Shown in pieces: positions 10,330 to 21,331 of a stretch of 64,000 nt of DNA (the stretch's first letter is position 1; each line of letters begins with the position of its first letter). The stretch comes from Methylophilaceae bacterium (GTDB lineage Bacteria > Pseudomonadota > Gammaproteobacteria > Burkholderiales > Methylophilaceae): contig JAOMTQ010000003.1 of assembly GCA_028355955.1 (NCBI GenBank), positions 44,438 through 108,437 of the forward strand, read 5' to 3'. Made by a program: the position numbers and the translations under genes. The notes under the pieces are model-generated. The model made no database searches. It worked only from the letters and a program-made list of their open reading frames with translations, and was not told the origin of the DNA.

Positions 10330-11448
10330 TTAAAGAACTACGAGATTATCTCTATGAATGACATTCACTTCATTCATAAAACCTAAAATAGATTCAATTT
10401 CATCACTTGAAACACCACAAATCTTTTTTGAATCAATTGAATTATAGTTAACAAGTCCTTTCGCTATCTCGATCCCCTTACTATCGACACAAGACACAAC
10501 CTCACCTCGATCAAACTCTCCCTCCACCTCCAATATACCAATGGATAGTAAGCTTTTGCCCTTATCTAATATTGCTATTGATGCACCTTCGTCCAGGATC
10601 AATCTTCCACAACTCCTTAAGTTATCTGCAAGCCATTTTTTCTTTGCTATTTTTTTCTCAAGTCTCGACTCTAAAAAAGTACCGACAGACTGATTATTGA
10701 ATAACTTAAAAAATGTTTCATCAATCTTCCCATTTGCAATGATCGTATGTGTACCACTTAAAGATGCTCTTCTTGCAGCTTCAATTTTTGTCACCATACC
10801 TCCTGTACCATATGTTGAAGAGGTTTTTTTTGCTAATAAATCCAGTGTCTTGTCATCAGTAAAAGCTTTTTCAATGAGAGAGGCATTTATATCAACGGCT
10901 GGGTCATCAGAAAATAGACCTTCTTGGTCGGTAAACAAAACCAAGTAGTCTGCTTCAATTAAATTAGCTACCATCGCCGCAAGGTTATCATTATCACCAA
11001 ATTGTATCTCCTCAGTTGAAACCGTATCATTCTCATTGATAATTGGAACTATACCGCTAGTGATTAAGTTATTAATTGTTGATCTAGCATTTAAATACCT
11101 TTTTCTATCACTCAAATCTTCATGGGTTAGTAAAACTTGGGCTGCAATTTTATTATTTTGCGTAAATACATCTTTATATACTTGCGCCAAATCCATTTGT
11201 CCTATAGCTGCTGCTGCTTGAAGTTCACTCAAAATATTAGGCTTCGCATTAATATTAAGTTTTTTTAGGCCCGCAAAAATTGCTCCACTAGAAACAATTA
11301 CCACCCCGATTCCATTATCTAACCACGAAGAAACTTCATAAGATAATTTATCTAAAAATTCTTTATCAAATCCATCATTATTGGTAATTGTACTTGTACC
11401 AACCTTGATTACGATTTTTTTTGAGTCAGAGAATTTAAGCTTTTTCAT
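10330..11448 (-). CDS. proB: Glutamate 5-kinase (with PUA domain)
   Basis: VIKVGTSTITN, VSSGAIFAG, ENDTVSTEEIQFGDND motifs; C-terminal PUA-like region. Confidence 0.95.
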   Translation of the reverse strand: MKKLKFSDSKKIVIKVGTSTITNNDGFDKEFLDKLSYEVSSWLDNGIGVVIVSSGAIFAGLKKLNINAKPNILSELQAAAAIGQMDLAQVYKDVFTQNNKIAAQVLLTHEDLSDRKRYLNARSTINNLITSGIVPIINENDTVSTEEIQFGDNDNLAAMVANLIEADYLVLFTDQEGLFSDDPAVDINASLIEKAFTDDKTLDLLAKKTSSTYGTGGMVTKIEAARRASLSGTHTIIANGKIDETFFKLFNNQSVGTFLESRLEKKIAKKKWLADNLRSCGRLILDEGASIAILDKGKSLLSIGILEVEGEFDRGEVVSCVDSKGIEIAKGLVNYNSIDSKKICGVSSDEIESILGFMNEVNVIHRDNLVVL

Positions 11449-11452
11449 AATT

Positions 11453-12500
<1,048 letters not shown>

Positions 12501-12521
12501 AATTTAAAAATTATTTAACTT

Positions 12522-12779
12522 TTAAGAAGGTGAAACGTGAACCAACCTTCTCTTTAAAGCACCTTTAGTTGTAAAGCTGACTTTTCCAGCTACTTTTGCA
12601 AATAAGGTATGATCTTTACCAAGCCCAACGTTTTCTCCCGGGTGCATTTTTGTACCTCGTTGCCTTAGAATTATTCCTCCAGCTTTTACAAACTGATCGC
12701 CAAATACTTTTAGACCTAATCTTTTAGACTCAGAATCTCTTCCGTTTCTTGAACTACCGCCTGCTTTTTTATGTGCCAT
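12522..12779 (-). CDS. rpmA: 50S ribosomal protein L27
   Basis: [29 protein letters not shown]. Confidence 0.98.
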   Translation of the reverse strand: MAHKKAGGSSRNGRDSESKRLGLKVFGDQFVKAGGIILRQRGTKMHPGENVGLGKDHTLFAKVAGKVSFTTKGALKRRLVHVSPS

Positions 12780-12791
12780 TTATAAAAATCC

Positions 12792-13106
12792 TTATTTTAC
12801 TATTATTTTATCAATCTTAATCTCTGTAAAGCTCTGTCTGTGGCCTTGAGATTTTTTATAATGCTTTCTTCTATTCATCTTAAATATTTTGACTTTATCA
12901 CCTCTACCATGAGATACAACTGTTGTATTAACAACTGCACCTTTTACTAAAGGGGTCCCTATAGTGACTTTTTCTCCGTCTATAACAGACAAAACATTAT
13001 CTATACTGTATGGCTTCCCAACTTCAGCACTTAATTTCTCAACCTTCAGAAGTTGTCCTTCTGTAACTTTAAATTGTTTACCACCTGTCTTGATTAATGC
13101 GTACAT
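12792..13106 (-). CDS. rplU: 50S ribosomal protein L21
   Basis: [18 protein letters not shown]...; start placed at internal ATG 13106, not the ORF-track start. Confidence 0.96.
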   Translation of the reverse strand: MYALIKTGGKQFKVTEGQLLKVEKLSAEVGKPYSIDNVLSVIDGEKVTIGTPLVKGAVVNTTVVSHGRGDKVKIFKMNRRKHYKKSQGHRQSFTEIKIDKIIVK

Positions 13107-13285
13107 CAGAACGACCTTTATATCTTTAATTAGATTCGCGATTATACTGAAAAAATAATAATTTATCAATGAATAGCATTGGCCTGATCAAATTTTTAAC
13201 ATCAAATATGTTGACTGATTTTATCTGCTCATTTTTTTTACGTATGTTAGAATTTGTGCATATTCAGAAGACTACTAAGAACATA

Positions 13286-14254
13286 GTGAATCTCAAAGAA
13301 ATCACAAAACCTATTCATGGTGACCTTAATTGCGTTGATAAAGTAATTAAAAGTCATTTAAGCTCAGATATACCGGTAATTAATCAAATATCAACCTATA
13401 TTTTGAATAGTGGAGGGAAGAAAATGCGCCCCATTTTCCACTTATTACTAGCTGGTCTAGATGGTGAAATAACTGAATCTAACCATGACGTAGCTTCCAT
13501 AATAGAATTTATTCATACAGCTACCTTGCTTCATGATGATGTTGTTGATCAATCAACAAAAAGAAGAAATATTCAAACTGCTAATGCAGTTTTTGGTAAT
13601 TCAGCAAGTATCTTGGTTGGAGATTTTTTGTACTCTCGTTCATTTCAAATGATGGTCAAAATCGATAACATGAATGTAATGAAGGTTCTTGCAGATGCTA
13701 CGAATAAAATTTCAGAAGGTGAAGTTCTACAGTTAATAAATAGTCATAATCCCCAAATCAATGAATCACAATATTTTGAAGTTATTGAGTTTAAAACTGC
13801 AAAACTATTTGAGGCTTGCGGAAAAATTGCAGCAATTATTAATAAAAAAGATCAAAACCAAGTTGAGCTTTACTCAACAATAGGTAAGCACTTCGGTATC
13901 ATTTTTCAATTAGCTGATGATATTCTTGATTATTCTGGTAATTCAAATGAGATTGGAAAGAATATAGGTGATGATCTCAGAGAAGGAAAAGTAACCCTTC
14001 CCTTGATCCTCACAATAAAAATGTCGAATAGTAAAGATAGAGGAATTCTTACTAATGCTATTAAAACAGGTGACATTAATTATTTACCAAGCATAGTTTC
14101 GCTAATTAAAAAAAGTGGTGCAATTGATGAAATTAAAGAAATTGCAAACCAGCACCTTAATAAAATTGAAACACTTCTTGATGGAAATCATAATAAGAAA
14201 TACCAAGATAGCCTATTAAAGCTTGCTAGATTCTCTTTATTAAGGTCAGTTTAA
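13286..14254 (+). CDS. ispB: Octaprenyl diphosphate synthase (polyprenyl synthetase)
   Basis: LLHDDVVDQSTKRR, FQLADDILDYSG motifs; likely GTG start at 13286 (V/M-NLKEITKPIHGDLNCVDKVI), ORF track opens at 13169. Confidence 0.93.
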   Translation: MNLKEITKPIHGDLNCVDKVIKSHLSSDIPVINQISTYILNSGGKKMRPIFHLLLAGLDGEITESNHDVASIIEFIHTATLLHDDVVDQSTKRRNIQTANAVFGNSASILVGDFLYSRSFQMMVKIDNMNVMKVLADATNKISEGEVLQLINSHNPQINESQYFEVIEFKTAKLFEACGKIAAIINKKDQNQVELYSTIGKHFGIIFQLADDILDYSGNSNEIGKNIGDDLREGKVTLPLILTIKMSNSKDRGILTNAIKTGDINYLPSIVSLIKKSGAIDEIKEIANQHLNKIETLLDGNHNKKYQDSLLKLARFSLLRSV

Positions 14255-14261
14255 AATTTAA

Positions 14262-14603
14262 TCAGTGGAGAGAAATTTTTTTACCATCATCAATATTGTA
14301 ATAACTTAGTTTAGCAATTGGATTTCTTTTTTCAATTAGGTCGCCATCAAAAACTGACTTATCGTCTATAAAAACGACTGCATGACCAGAGTGATATAAT
14401 GTTATTTCTGCATTTTGTTTTTTAAACCTCAGATGATAAGAGACATAATGTTCATTCTCAGATTCTGACCATATTTCCCAGCCATTTCCACCAGTCAGTT
14501 GCTCAAGCCACTTGCCAAGATCTAACTCCACTTTGCAAACAACTGCGTCAAATAAAAGCAAATTATCATTACCAAACTTATTATTTTTTACATTATCTTT
14601 CAT
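14262..14603 (-). CDS. Hypothetical protein (orphan, 113 aa)
   Basis: Intact ORF filling the ispB-coaE gap on the opposite strand; no family recognised. Confidence 0.6.
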   Translation of the reverse strand: MKDNVKNNKFGNDNLLLFDAVVCKVELDLGKWLEQLTGGNGWEIWSESENEHYVSYHLRFKKQNAEITLYHSGHAVVFIDDKSVFDGDLIEKRNPIAKLSYYNIDDGKKISLH

Positions 14604-14677
14604 ATCTATTGTTATAAGTTATCATATAATTAGTATCATTAATATGGGGATGGTTTAATAAATATCAAAGGTTAACT

Positions 14678-15277
14678 ATGTTTATTATTGGATTAACTGG
14701 TGGCATAAGCTCAGGAAAAAGTACTGCAGCTAAAATACTAAAAGAATTGGGATTAAAAATTATTGACCTTGATCAAATCACCCATGACATTATGAAGATA
14801 GGAGAGCTTGGTTACATAGAAATTAAAAAAGAATTTGGTGAAAAATATATAGATACGAAAAATGCCATAGATAGAAAGCTTCTTCGAGATGAAATATTCT
14901 CATCATTAGATTTAAAAAAAAGAATTGAATCAATTTTACATCCAATTATTTTTGAAACATGTAATGAGCAATTAAATAAATTAAAGCATGAAAAATATTT
15001 AGTATTAGTTATTCCATTGCTCTTTGAAACAAAGAATTACATAAGTCTTATTGATGAGTCATTATTGATTGATTGTGATCTTAAAACTCAGATTGAACGA
15101 GTAATCAATAGAGATGGCGTTTCAGAACAATTGGCCAGTAGGATTATTAAAAACCAAATGAGTAGAGATGAGAAAGTATTGTTAGCAGATAAAGTAATTT
15201 TAAATGATGGAAATATTAACTACCTTAAAGCACAATTAGAAAGTTATTATAAAAATTTACTGAAGGATAAAAAATAA
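14678..15277 (+). CDS. coaE: Dephospho-CoA kinase
   Basis: IGLTGGISSGKSTAAKIL P-loop; VIPLLFET. Confidence 0.96.
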   Translation: MFIIGLTGGISSGKSTAAKILKELGLKIIDLDQITHDIMKIGELGYIEIKKEFGEKYIDTKNAIDRKLLRDEIFSSLDLKKRIESILHPIIFETCNEQLNKLKHEKYLVLVIPLLFETKNYISLIDESLLIDCDLKTQIERVINRDGVSEQLASRIIKNQMSRDEKVLLADKVILNDGNINYLKAQLESYYKNLLKDKK

Positions 15278-16020
15278 TGCACAAATTTGAATTACCCCTT
15301 AATGAAAGAACACGAAGACTTATGTCTATTGAGAATATTTTTATAAGACTTAATAATCAAATCGATTCTTGCCTAACAGATTTTTCAGAAATTGGATGCT
15401 TTGAATCATATTTCAATATGCGTGGGACAGCCTCAAGAGCGGATATTAAAATAGAAATTACACAAGAACTTGAAAAGCTCCTCCTTAAAAAAAAACAGTT
15501 ACCCAAAACAAAAAAAAATTTAAATCAAATTAAAATATTAATAGATTCAAAAAAAAAATTGGATAAAGTAGATTTACCTCAAGGAAATTTTTTTAGTAAT
15601 GATAAGTTTTTACAAGAAATCAAGACCTCTTCATTAAGTCCGACGGGCATTGTGAGTAGCGACCTTCCTCAACTGCAACTCTGGTTGAAGCAATTAAGTC
15701 CTAAAAACAAAAAACAATATTTTTTAAGTAAAATAGAACCTTATATGCCTATATTTCAAAGCATCGAAATTTATTTAAATACTTTGAGAGATTCAATAAG
15801 ATTCGAGTCAATAGATACTAGTGATAATGGCCTAGTAAGCTATCAACTAGACGGTTCCTCTAGACATGACCTAGTTCAGTTACAAACCCCAAAAAAATTG
15901 AATTTATATCCTAATTTAACATCAAATAAATACGCAATAAATTTACAATTCTCAGCACTCACGAAAAATGTAAATTATGCGAAAAAAATAAAATTTAAGA
16001 TAGGTGTAAGTGAACTGTAA
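15277..16020 (+). CDS. zapD: Cell division protein ZapD
   Basis: FELPLNERTRRLMSIENIFIRL N-terminus; coaE-zapD-yacG context. Confidence 0.92.
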   Translation: MHKFELPLNERTRRLMSIENIFIRLNNQIDSCLTDFSEIGCFESYFNMRGTASRADIKIEITQELEKLLLKKKQLPKTKKNLNQIKILIDSKKKLDKVDLPQGNFFSNDKFLQEIKTSSLSPTGIVSSDLPQLQLWLKQLSPKNKKQYFLSKIEPYMPIFQSIEIYLNTLRDSIRFESIDTSDNGLVSYQLDGSSRHDLVQLQTPKKLNLYPNLTSNKYAINLQFSALTKNVNYAKKIKFKIGVSEL

Positions 16021-16026
16021 TTACTT

Positions 16027-16197
16027 ATGAAAAAAATTTGTCCAACATGCTCAAAAATTTTTAACTACATTCAAAATAATCCAAGTAATCCATTCTGCTC
16101 TGAAAGATGTAAGCTGCTAGATCTTGGTGCCTGGGCTTCAGAAAAATTTATAATAAAAGGAAAAGAAAATGATACGACATCTGAAAATGAAACTTAG
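16027..16197 (+). CDS. yacG: DNA gyrase inhibitor YacG (56 aa, not in ORF track)
   Basis: Hand translation [56 protein letters not shown]; CxxC...CxxxC zinc motif. Confidence 0.93.
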   Translation: MKKICPTCSKIFNYIQNNPSNPFCSERCKLLDLGAWASEKFIIKGKENDTTSENET

Positions 16198-16603
16198 TTT
16201 TCTTACATTAATTTTAATTTCATCAATTGTTTTTGCTACAGATGAAATCACAATTTCAAAGGCATTTATAAAAATGCCAAGACCTGGAGTAGATGTTACG
16301 GCTGGTTTTGCAACAATTAAAGCTGATATAGATCTTAAAGTTATGAAAGTTTCTAATAAAAATTTCAAAAATATTGAATTACATTCAATGAAGATGACTT
16401 ATGGCGTAATGGAAATGCGAAAATTAGTTGAGCCAAAAATAGGTCCTAATTCGCCATTAGTTTTATCTCCAGGTAATGACCACTTGATGTTATTTGGTAT
16501 TAATGAAAAATTAAAATCTGGAGAAAATTTAGATTTAACTTTTGTTTTTAAGGATAGCAAAGACAATAAAATAACAAAAGTATTTAAATTCGTTGTTAAA
16601 TAA
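16187..16603 (+). CDS. PCuAC-family periplasmic copper chaperone
   Basis: Signal peptide [22 protein letters not shown]...MEMRKL...[15 protein letters not shown] copper ligands; start overlaps yacG end. Confidence 0.85.
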   Translation: MKLSFLTLILISSIVFATDEITISKAFIKMPRPGVDVTAGFATIKADIDLKVMKVSNKNFKNIELHSMKMTYGVMEMRKLVEPKIGPNSPLVLSPGNDHLMLFGINEKLKSGENLDLTFVFKDSKDNKITKVFKFVVK

Positions 16604-16607
16604 GAAC

Positions 16608-17534
16608 CTATCTTGTCCATATTCCTCGCTGAGAGGCAATCCCTATTGCACCAAAATTAAAAGATGATGGAATATCATTATTCGTCATGCCACCGATTGA
16701 GTAAATTGGTATATTGGAATTATCAACTAATTTATTAAATTTTTTCCAACCGATAGGTTTAAGGTTAGCATGAGTGAGGGTTTCTTTAACTGATCCGAGA
16801 ACAGCAAAATCTGCATTTTTTTCTTCAGCTACCTCAAGATCTTTTGCCGAATGACATGAAACTCCTACCAGTAAATCTTTAGGAAAATATTTTAATTCGT
16901 AGAGTTGTTTTGAATTTAAGTGCACACCATCAAGTTGATATTTATAAGCCAAACTTATGTTCGAATTTATTATAATTCTTACATTGGTATGTTTAAGTAT
17001 TATTTTTATACGAGTGATTAAAGCTTCCAACTCAGTTGCTGTAAGATTTTTTTCTCTTATCTGTATAAGCCTTAGACCATCATCAACCTGTCTCTTAAGT
17101 GCTTGAAAAAAATTATCAGATGATGTTTCTTGAAAATCAGTGATTGCGTATATATCAGGTAAATCATTTTTTAAGGCATGCTGGATTACTTGGTTGGGGG
17201 GTAGAACTTTTGTTGCATTATATGTTTTAAAATCTACCCATTGCAACTTCTGGCCTTCCATACCCTCGACCATTCCAGTCCATGAGGTAATTAAGAAAAA
17301 ATATAAAATTGTTATTTTATTTTTTTCAATTACTCTTCTTGTTGTCCATTGTCTATATTTGTTGATGGTAACACCTAGCTCTTCATATATCTCTCTTTTA
17401 AGTGCTTCAGATGGATTCTCATTGGTCTCCAATTTGCCTCCAGGAAATTCCCACCAACCAGCCCAACTTTGAGAATCTAATCTTTTCCCTAATAAATATT
17501 TACCATCAGAATCCTTAAGAATTCCAACAGCCAC
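16608..17534 (-). CDS. Nudix hydrolase (MutT) fused to ThiE/TenI thiamine-phosphate synthase-like domain
   Basis: Nudix box GGKLETNENPSEALKREIYEELGV; C-terminal LIQIREKNLT...GVHLNSKQL...GVSCHSAKDL...SIGGM. Confidence 0.92.
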   Translation of the reverse strand: MAVGILKDSDGKYLLGKRLDSQSWAGWWEFPGGKLETNENPSEALKREIYEELGVTINKYRQWTTRRVIEKNKITILYFFLITSWTGMVEGMEGQKLQWVDFKTYNATKVLPPNQVIQHALKNDLPDIYAITDFQETSSDNFFQALKRQVDDGLRLIQIREKNLTATELEALITRIKIILKHTNVRIIINSNISLAYKYQLDGVHLNSKQLYELKYFPKDLLVGVSCHSAKDLEVAEEKNADFAVLGSVKETLTHANLKPIGWKKFNKLVDNSNIPIYSIGGMTNNDIPSSFNFGAIGIASQRGIWTR

Positions 17535-17550
17535 ATGGATATTTTTAATG

Positions 17551-18774
17551 TTATGTTCTATATTCAGAATTAATTTCTATATACTTATGTGATAAATCAG
17601 TCGTCCATATCGTAGCTTCTTCTGTGCCTCTTCCAAGGCTTATATGAAGGTTTACCTCATCTTTTTTCATTTCTGATGTAATTTTTATTTCATCAAATGA
17701 ATTTGAAATAGCCCCTGCTTTGGCAAACAAAATTTCATTTATATAAATATCTATTTTATTTAAATCAAGATTATTGGTTTGACTATTACCAATAGCAGAT
17801 AGAACTCTTCCAAGATTGGCATCTGAGGCGAAAAAAGCTGTTTTTACTAAAGGTGAATTTGCTATAGCCATTCCAATCATCTTTGCCTCTTTATGACTTA
17901 ATGCTTTGGTTACAGATATTGTTAAAAATTTTGTTGCTCCCTCTCCATCCCTTATGATTGATTGGGCTAAAAAGGATGCCACATCAAAAATACCTGATTT
18001 AATTTTTTGATAATCCTCAGTATTTTTTTTCAATATAAAACCCTTATCTGAAGGTATGCCCATCAAAATAAATGAGTCATTTGTAGATGTATCGCCATCA
18101 ACGGAAATACAATTAAAACTTTTTTCACATACTTCAGAAATTAATTCTTTCAATAAATCATTTGGGATATTTATATCAACCGCTAGAAAAGCTAACATAG
18201 TTGCCATATTAGGATAGATCATGCCAGACCCCTTGCTTATTCCTGTAATGGTGACATCTATACCTTTCAAATTAATAATTTTTGAGTATGCTTTGGGGAT
18301 TGTATCTGTTGTCATAATTGATTCCGCAGCCTCTAACCAATTATTTTCATTTAAATCATTTAAAGCATTTGGGATTGCTTTATTAATTTTTTCGACTGGT
18401 AATTTTGACATGATGAGTCCTGTTGAGAACGGTAGGACTTGTTTTTCGTTTATATCAAGATGTTTTGCTAAGGATTTACAAACTGTCTTTGCATCATCCA
18501 TACCCTGTTGGCCCATTCCAGCATTTGCACAACCACTATTTATGATAAGTGCTCTAATATTATCTTCTTTCGCCAAATGATCTTGGGATATTAGAACTGG
18601 GGCTGCACAAAATTGATTTTGAGTAAATACACCAGCGACAGAACTATTTACTGGGAGTGAAATAACTAGTAAATCTGATGTGCCATCCTTGATACCAGCA
18701 TTAGCAACACCCAGTCTAAGCCCCTTAATATTATTAATATCTTTCTCTACAGTTTTTTTTAAATTAATAGCCAT
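17551..18774 (-). CDS. argJ: Bifunctional glutamate N-acetyltransferase / amino-acid N-acetyltransferase
   Basis: MIYPNMATMLAFLAVD autocleavage site; SGCANAGMG; start at second Met (MAINLKKTVEKD). Confidence 0.95.
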   Translation of the reverse strand: MAINLKKTVEKDINNIKGLRLGVANAGIKDGTSDLLVISLPVNSSVAGVFTQNQFCAAPVLISQDHLAKEDNIRALIINSGCANAGMGQQGMDDAKTVCKSLAKHLDINEKQVLPFSTGLIMSKLPVEKINKAIPNALNDLNENNWLEAAESIMTTDTIPKAYSKIINLKGIDVTITGISKGSGMIYPNMATMLAFLAVDINIPNDLLKELISEVCEKSFNCISVDGDTSTNDSFILMGIPSDKGFILKKNTEDYQKIKSGIFDVASFLAQSIIRDGEGATKFLTISVTKALSHKEAKMIGMAIANSPLVKTAFFASDANLGRVLSAIGNSQTNNLDLNKIDIYINEILFAKAGAISNSFDEIKITSEMKKDEVNLHISLGRGTEEATIWTTDLSHKYIEINSEYRT

Positions 18775-20135
18775 TATTTTCTTCTCCATACAGTTCCTAA
18801 AGGAGTATCTTCAATTAAAATATTTTTTTCGAGTAAATCATTTCTTAGTTTATCTGCAGTGGAATAATCTTTTGAGGCTTTTGCTTCATCTCTCTGCTTT
18901 ATAATTTCTTCCACATCAATTTCTTCATCAAAGCTATCTTTTAAAAAAACTTCAGCATCATCATTTAAAACGCCAATTATATTTCCTAGTTTTACTAATA
19001 AATTGATATCTTCGATATTTTGATTTTTATTTATTTTTAAAGCCAGCTCAAACATTACTGCTATCGCAACTGGTGTATTAAAATCATCATTCAATGCTTT
19101 TTTAAATTCATTGGCATATTTTGAATCCCAATCAATCTTGTAATCTTTATTCACTTTTGAATTTCTAATACTTAAGTAAAGCTTTGTAATTGCCTGCTTT
19201 GATTCATCAAGATTTTTTTGAGAAAAATTTAAAGGGCTTCTGTAGTGAGCTTTTAAAATAAAAAATCTCACTACCTCTGCCTGATACTTTTCTAAAACAT
19301 TTCTAATAGTAAAAAAATTACCTAATGACTTTGACATTTTCTCATCATCTATCTTAACAAATCCATTATGAATCCAATAGTTGGCCATTTGACAGCTATT
19401 TACAGCTTCAGATTGTGCAATTTCGTTTTCATGATGAGGGAATTGCAGATCCTGCCCACCACCATGAATATCAAAGGTTTGACCTAAAAGATTATTACTC
19501 ATTGTTGAACACTCTATATGCCACCCAGGCCTTCCATCCCCCCATGGAGAATCCCACGATGGTTCATTTGGTTTGGCAGACTTCCATAAAACAAAATCAT
19601 TATTATCTTTTTTAAATTCATCCACTTCTACTCTAGAACCTGCTCTCAGGTCCTTAAGTGACTTTCCCGATAATTTTCCATAATCTTCAAATTTCGAAAC
19701 AGCATAAAAGACATCGTTATTTTCAGCTTTATAAGCGAAACCTTTGCTAATTAAATCCTCGATCATTTTTATCATTTCCTCTATATGATCTGTAGCTTTT
19801 GGTTCAAGTGTCGGGGGAATAATACCGAGTTGCTCAGCATCATGATCCATCTCTTTGATAAAGTTTTCTGTTATAACTTTATAGTCAACCTTCTCAATAA
19901 TTGCTTTTTTTATGATTTTGTCATCAATGTCTGTAATATTTCTGACATAGTTAACTTCATACCCGCTTTCTCTTAACCATCTTGTGATCATGTCAAAAAC
20001 AATTAAGACACGCGCATGACCAATATGGCATAAATCGTAAACAGTCATTCCACAGACATACATCTTGACTTTATTAGGCTCAATAGATTTAAAAATCTCT
20101 TTTTTATTATTTAAGGTATTGTAGATTGAAAGCAT
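18774..20135 (-). CDS. cysS: Cysteinyl-tRNA synthetase
   Basis: MYVCGMTVYDLCHIGHAR, GWHIECS, KMSKSLGN motifs. Confidence 0.98.
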   Translation of the reverse strand: MLSIYNTLNNKKEIFKSIEPNKVKMYVCGMTVYDLCHIGHARVLIVFDMITRWLRESGYEVNYVRNITDIDDKIIKKAIIEKVDYKVITENFIKEMDHDAEQLGIIPPTLEPKATDHIEEMIKMIEDLISKGFAYKAENNDVFYAVSKFEDYGKLSGKSLKDLRAGSRVEVDEFKKDNNDFVLWKSAKPNEPSWDSPWGDGRPGWHIECSTMSNNLLGQTFDIHGGGQDLQFPHHENEIAQSEAVNSCQMANYWIHNGFVKIDDEKMSKSLGNFFTIRNVLEKYQAEVVRFFILKAHYRSPLNFSQKNLDESKQAITKLYLSIRNSKVNKDYKIDWDSKYANEFKKALNDDFNTPVAIAVMFELALKINKNQNIEDINLLVKLGNIIGVLNDDAEVFLKDSFDEEIDVEEIIKQRDEAKASKDYSTADKLRNDLLEKNILIEDTPLGTVWRRK

Positions 20136-20275
20136 AATAAATAAACTTTGAAGGGCTCTCCTTTATTGGTAAACGAAATTAATATATGATAGATTTCGCA
20201 TTAAATTATGCAAAAATTATACCATGCAGATTTTATGCTAATTACTTAACCTACAAATACAATTGGAGTTATATT

Positions 20276-20839
20276 TTGAAATACACTTTAAAACTTTTTT
20301 TTATTTTTTTATTATCCTTTTTAAGCACAAGCATTTTCGCAGAAAAAAATGTTCAATTTGTCATAAATACTACAAAAGGGAATATTGTTATTGAAACATA
20401 TCCTGAGAAAGCTCCTATCACTGTCAAAAACTTTGAAAGCTATGTAAATAAAGGTTTTTATAATGGCACCATATTTCATCGCGTCATAGATGGCTTTATG
20501 ATTCAAGGTGGTGGATTTACAAAGGATATGTCACAAAAAAAGACGGATGCGCCAATCAAAAACGAAGCTGATAATGGCCTTAAAAATCTTAAATATAGTA
20601 TTGCCATGGCAAGAACTTCAATACCGGATTCTGCAACCTCTCAATTCTTTATAAATGTTAAAAATAATGATTTTTTAGATTACACAGGACAAAGTGGTCC
20701 TGGCTACTGCGTTTTTGGCAAAGTCATCGAAGGTCAAGATGTTGTTGATAAGATTGGTAAATTAAAAACAAGAGTCAAAAATGGGATGGGTGATTTTCCT
20801 ATCAAAACAGTTAAAATTAATTCTATAAAGGTTAAATAA
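20276..20839 (+). CDS. Exported cyclophilin-type peptidyl-prolyl isomerase
   Basis: TTG start at 20276 after GGAG gives signal peptide MKYTLKLFFIFLLSFLSTSIFA; FHRVIDGFMIQGGGFT. Confidence 0.92.
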   Translation: MKYTLKLFFIFLLSFLSTSIFAEKNVQFVINTTKGNIVIETYPEKAPITVKNFESYVNKGFYNGTIFHRVIDGFMIQGGGFTKDMSQKKTDAPIKNEADNGLKNLKYSIAMARTSIPDSATSQFFINVKNNDFLDYTGQSGPGYCVFGKVIEGQDVVDKIGKLKTRVKNGMGDFPIKTVKINSIKVK

Positions 20840-20842
20840 TTT

Positions 20843-21331
20843 ATGAGTAACGTAACTTTAAAAACAAACTTCGGATCATTCGTGTTGGAGCTAAATGAAA
20901 AGGCTGCTCCTATCACTGTCAAAAACTTTGAAAGCTATGTTAATAAAGGTTTTTTCAATGACACTATATTTCATCGCGTCATAGATGGCTTTATGATTCA
21001 AGGTGGCGGATTTACAAAGGATATGTCACAAAAAAAGACGGATGCGCCAATCAAAAATGAAGCTGATAATGGGCTTAAAAACGAAAAGTATAGTATCGCA
21101 ATGGCAAGAACTCAGGATCCAGACTCAGCCTCATCTCAATTTTTTATAAATGTTAATGATAATAATTTCTTAGATTTTCCTGGTCAAGATGGTGCTGGAT
21201 ACTGCGTTTTTGGCAAAGTCATCGAAGGTCAAGATGTTGTTGATAAGATTGTAAAAGTTTCAACAGGCTCTTCAAATGGACATCAAGACGTTCCTAATGA
21301 AAATATCATAATAGAGGAAGCTTCCGTCTGA
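20843..21331 (+). CDS. ppiB: Cytoplasmic cyclophilin-type peptidyl-prolyl isomerase
   Basis: FHRVIDGFMIQGGGFT, SSQFFINV; tandem paralog of the previous gene. Confidence 0.94.
   Translation: MSNVTLKTNFGSFVLELNEKAAPITVKNFESYVNKGFFNDTIFHRVIDGFMIQGGGFTKDMSQKKTDAPIKNEADNGLKNEKYSIAMARTQDPDSASSQFFINVNDNNFLDFPGQDGAGYCVFGKVIEGQDVVDKIVKVSTGSSNGHQDVPNENIIIEEASV

Noticed and set aside
18221-18580. 119-aa antisense ORF in argJ
   Set aside because: Antisense shadow of a conserved gene without independent support.
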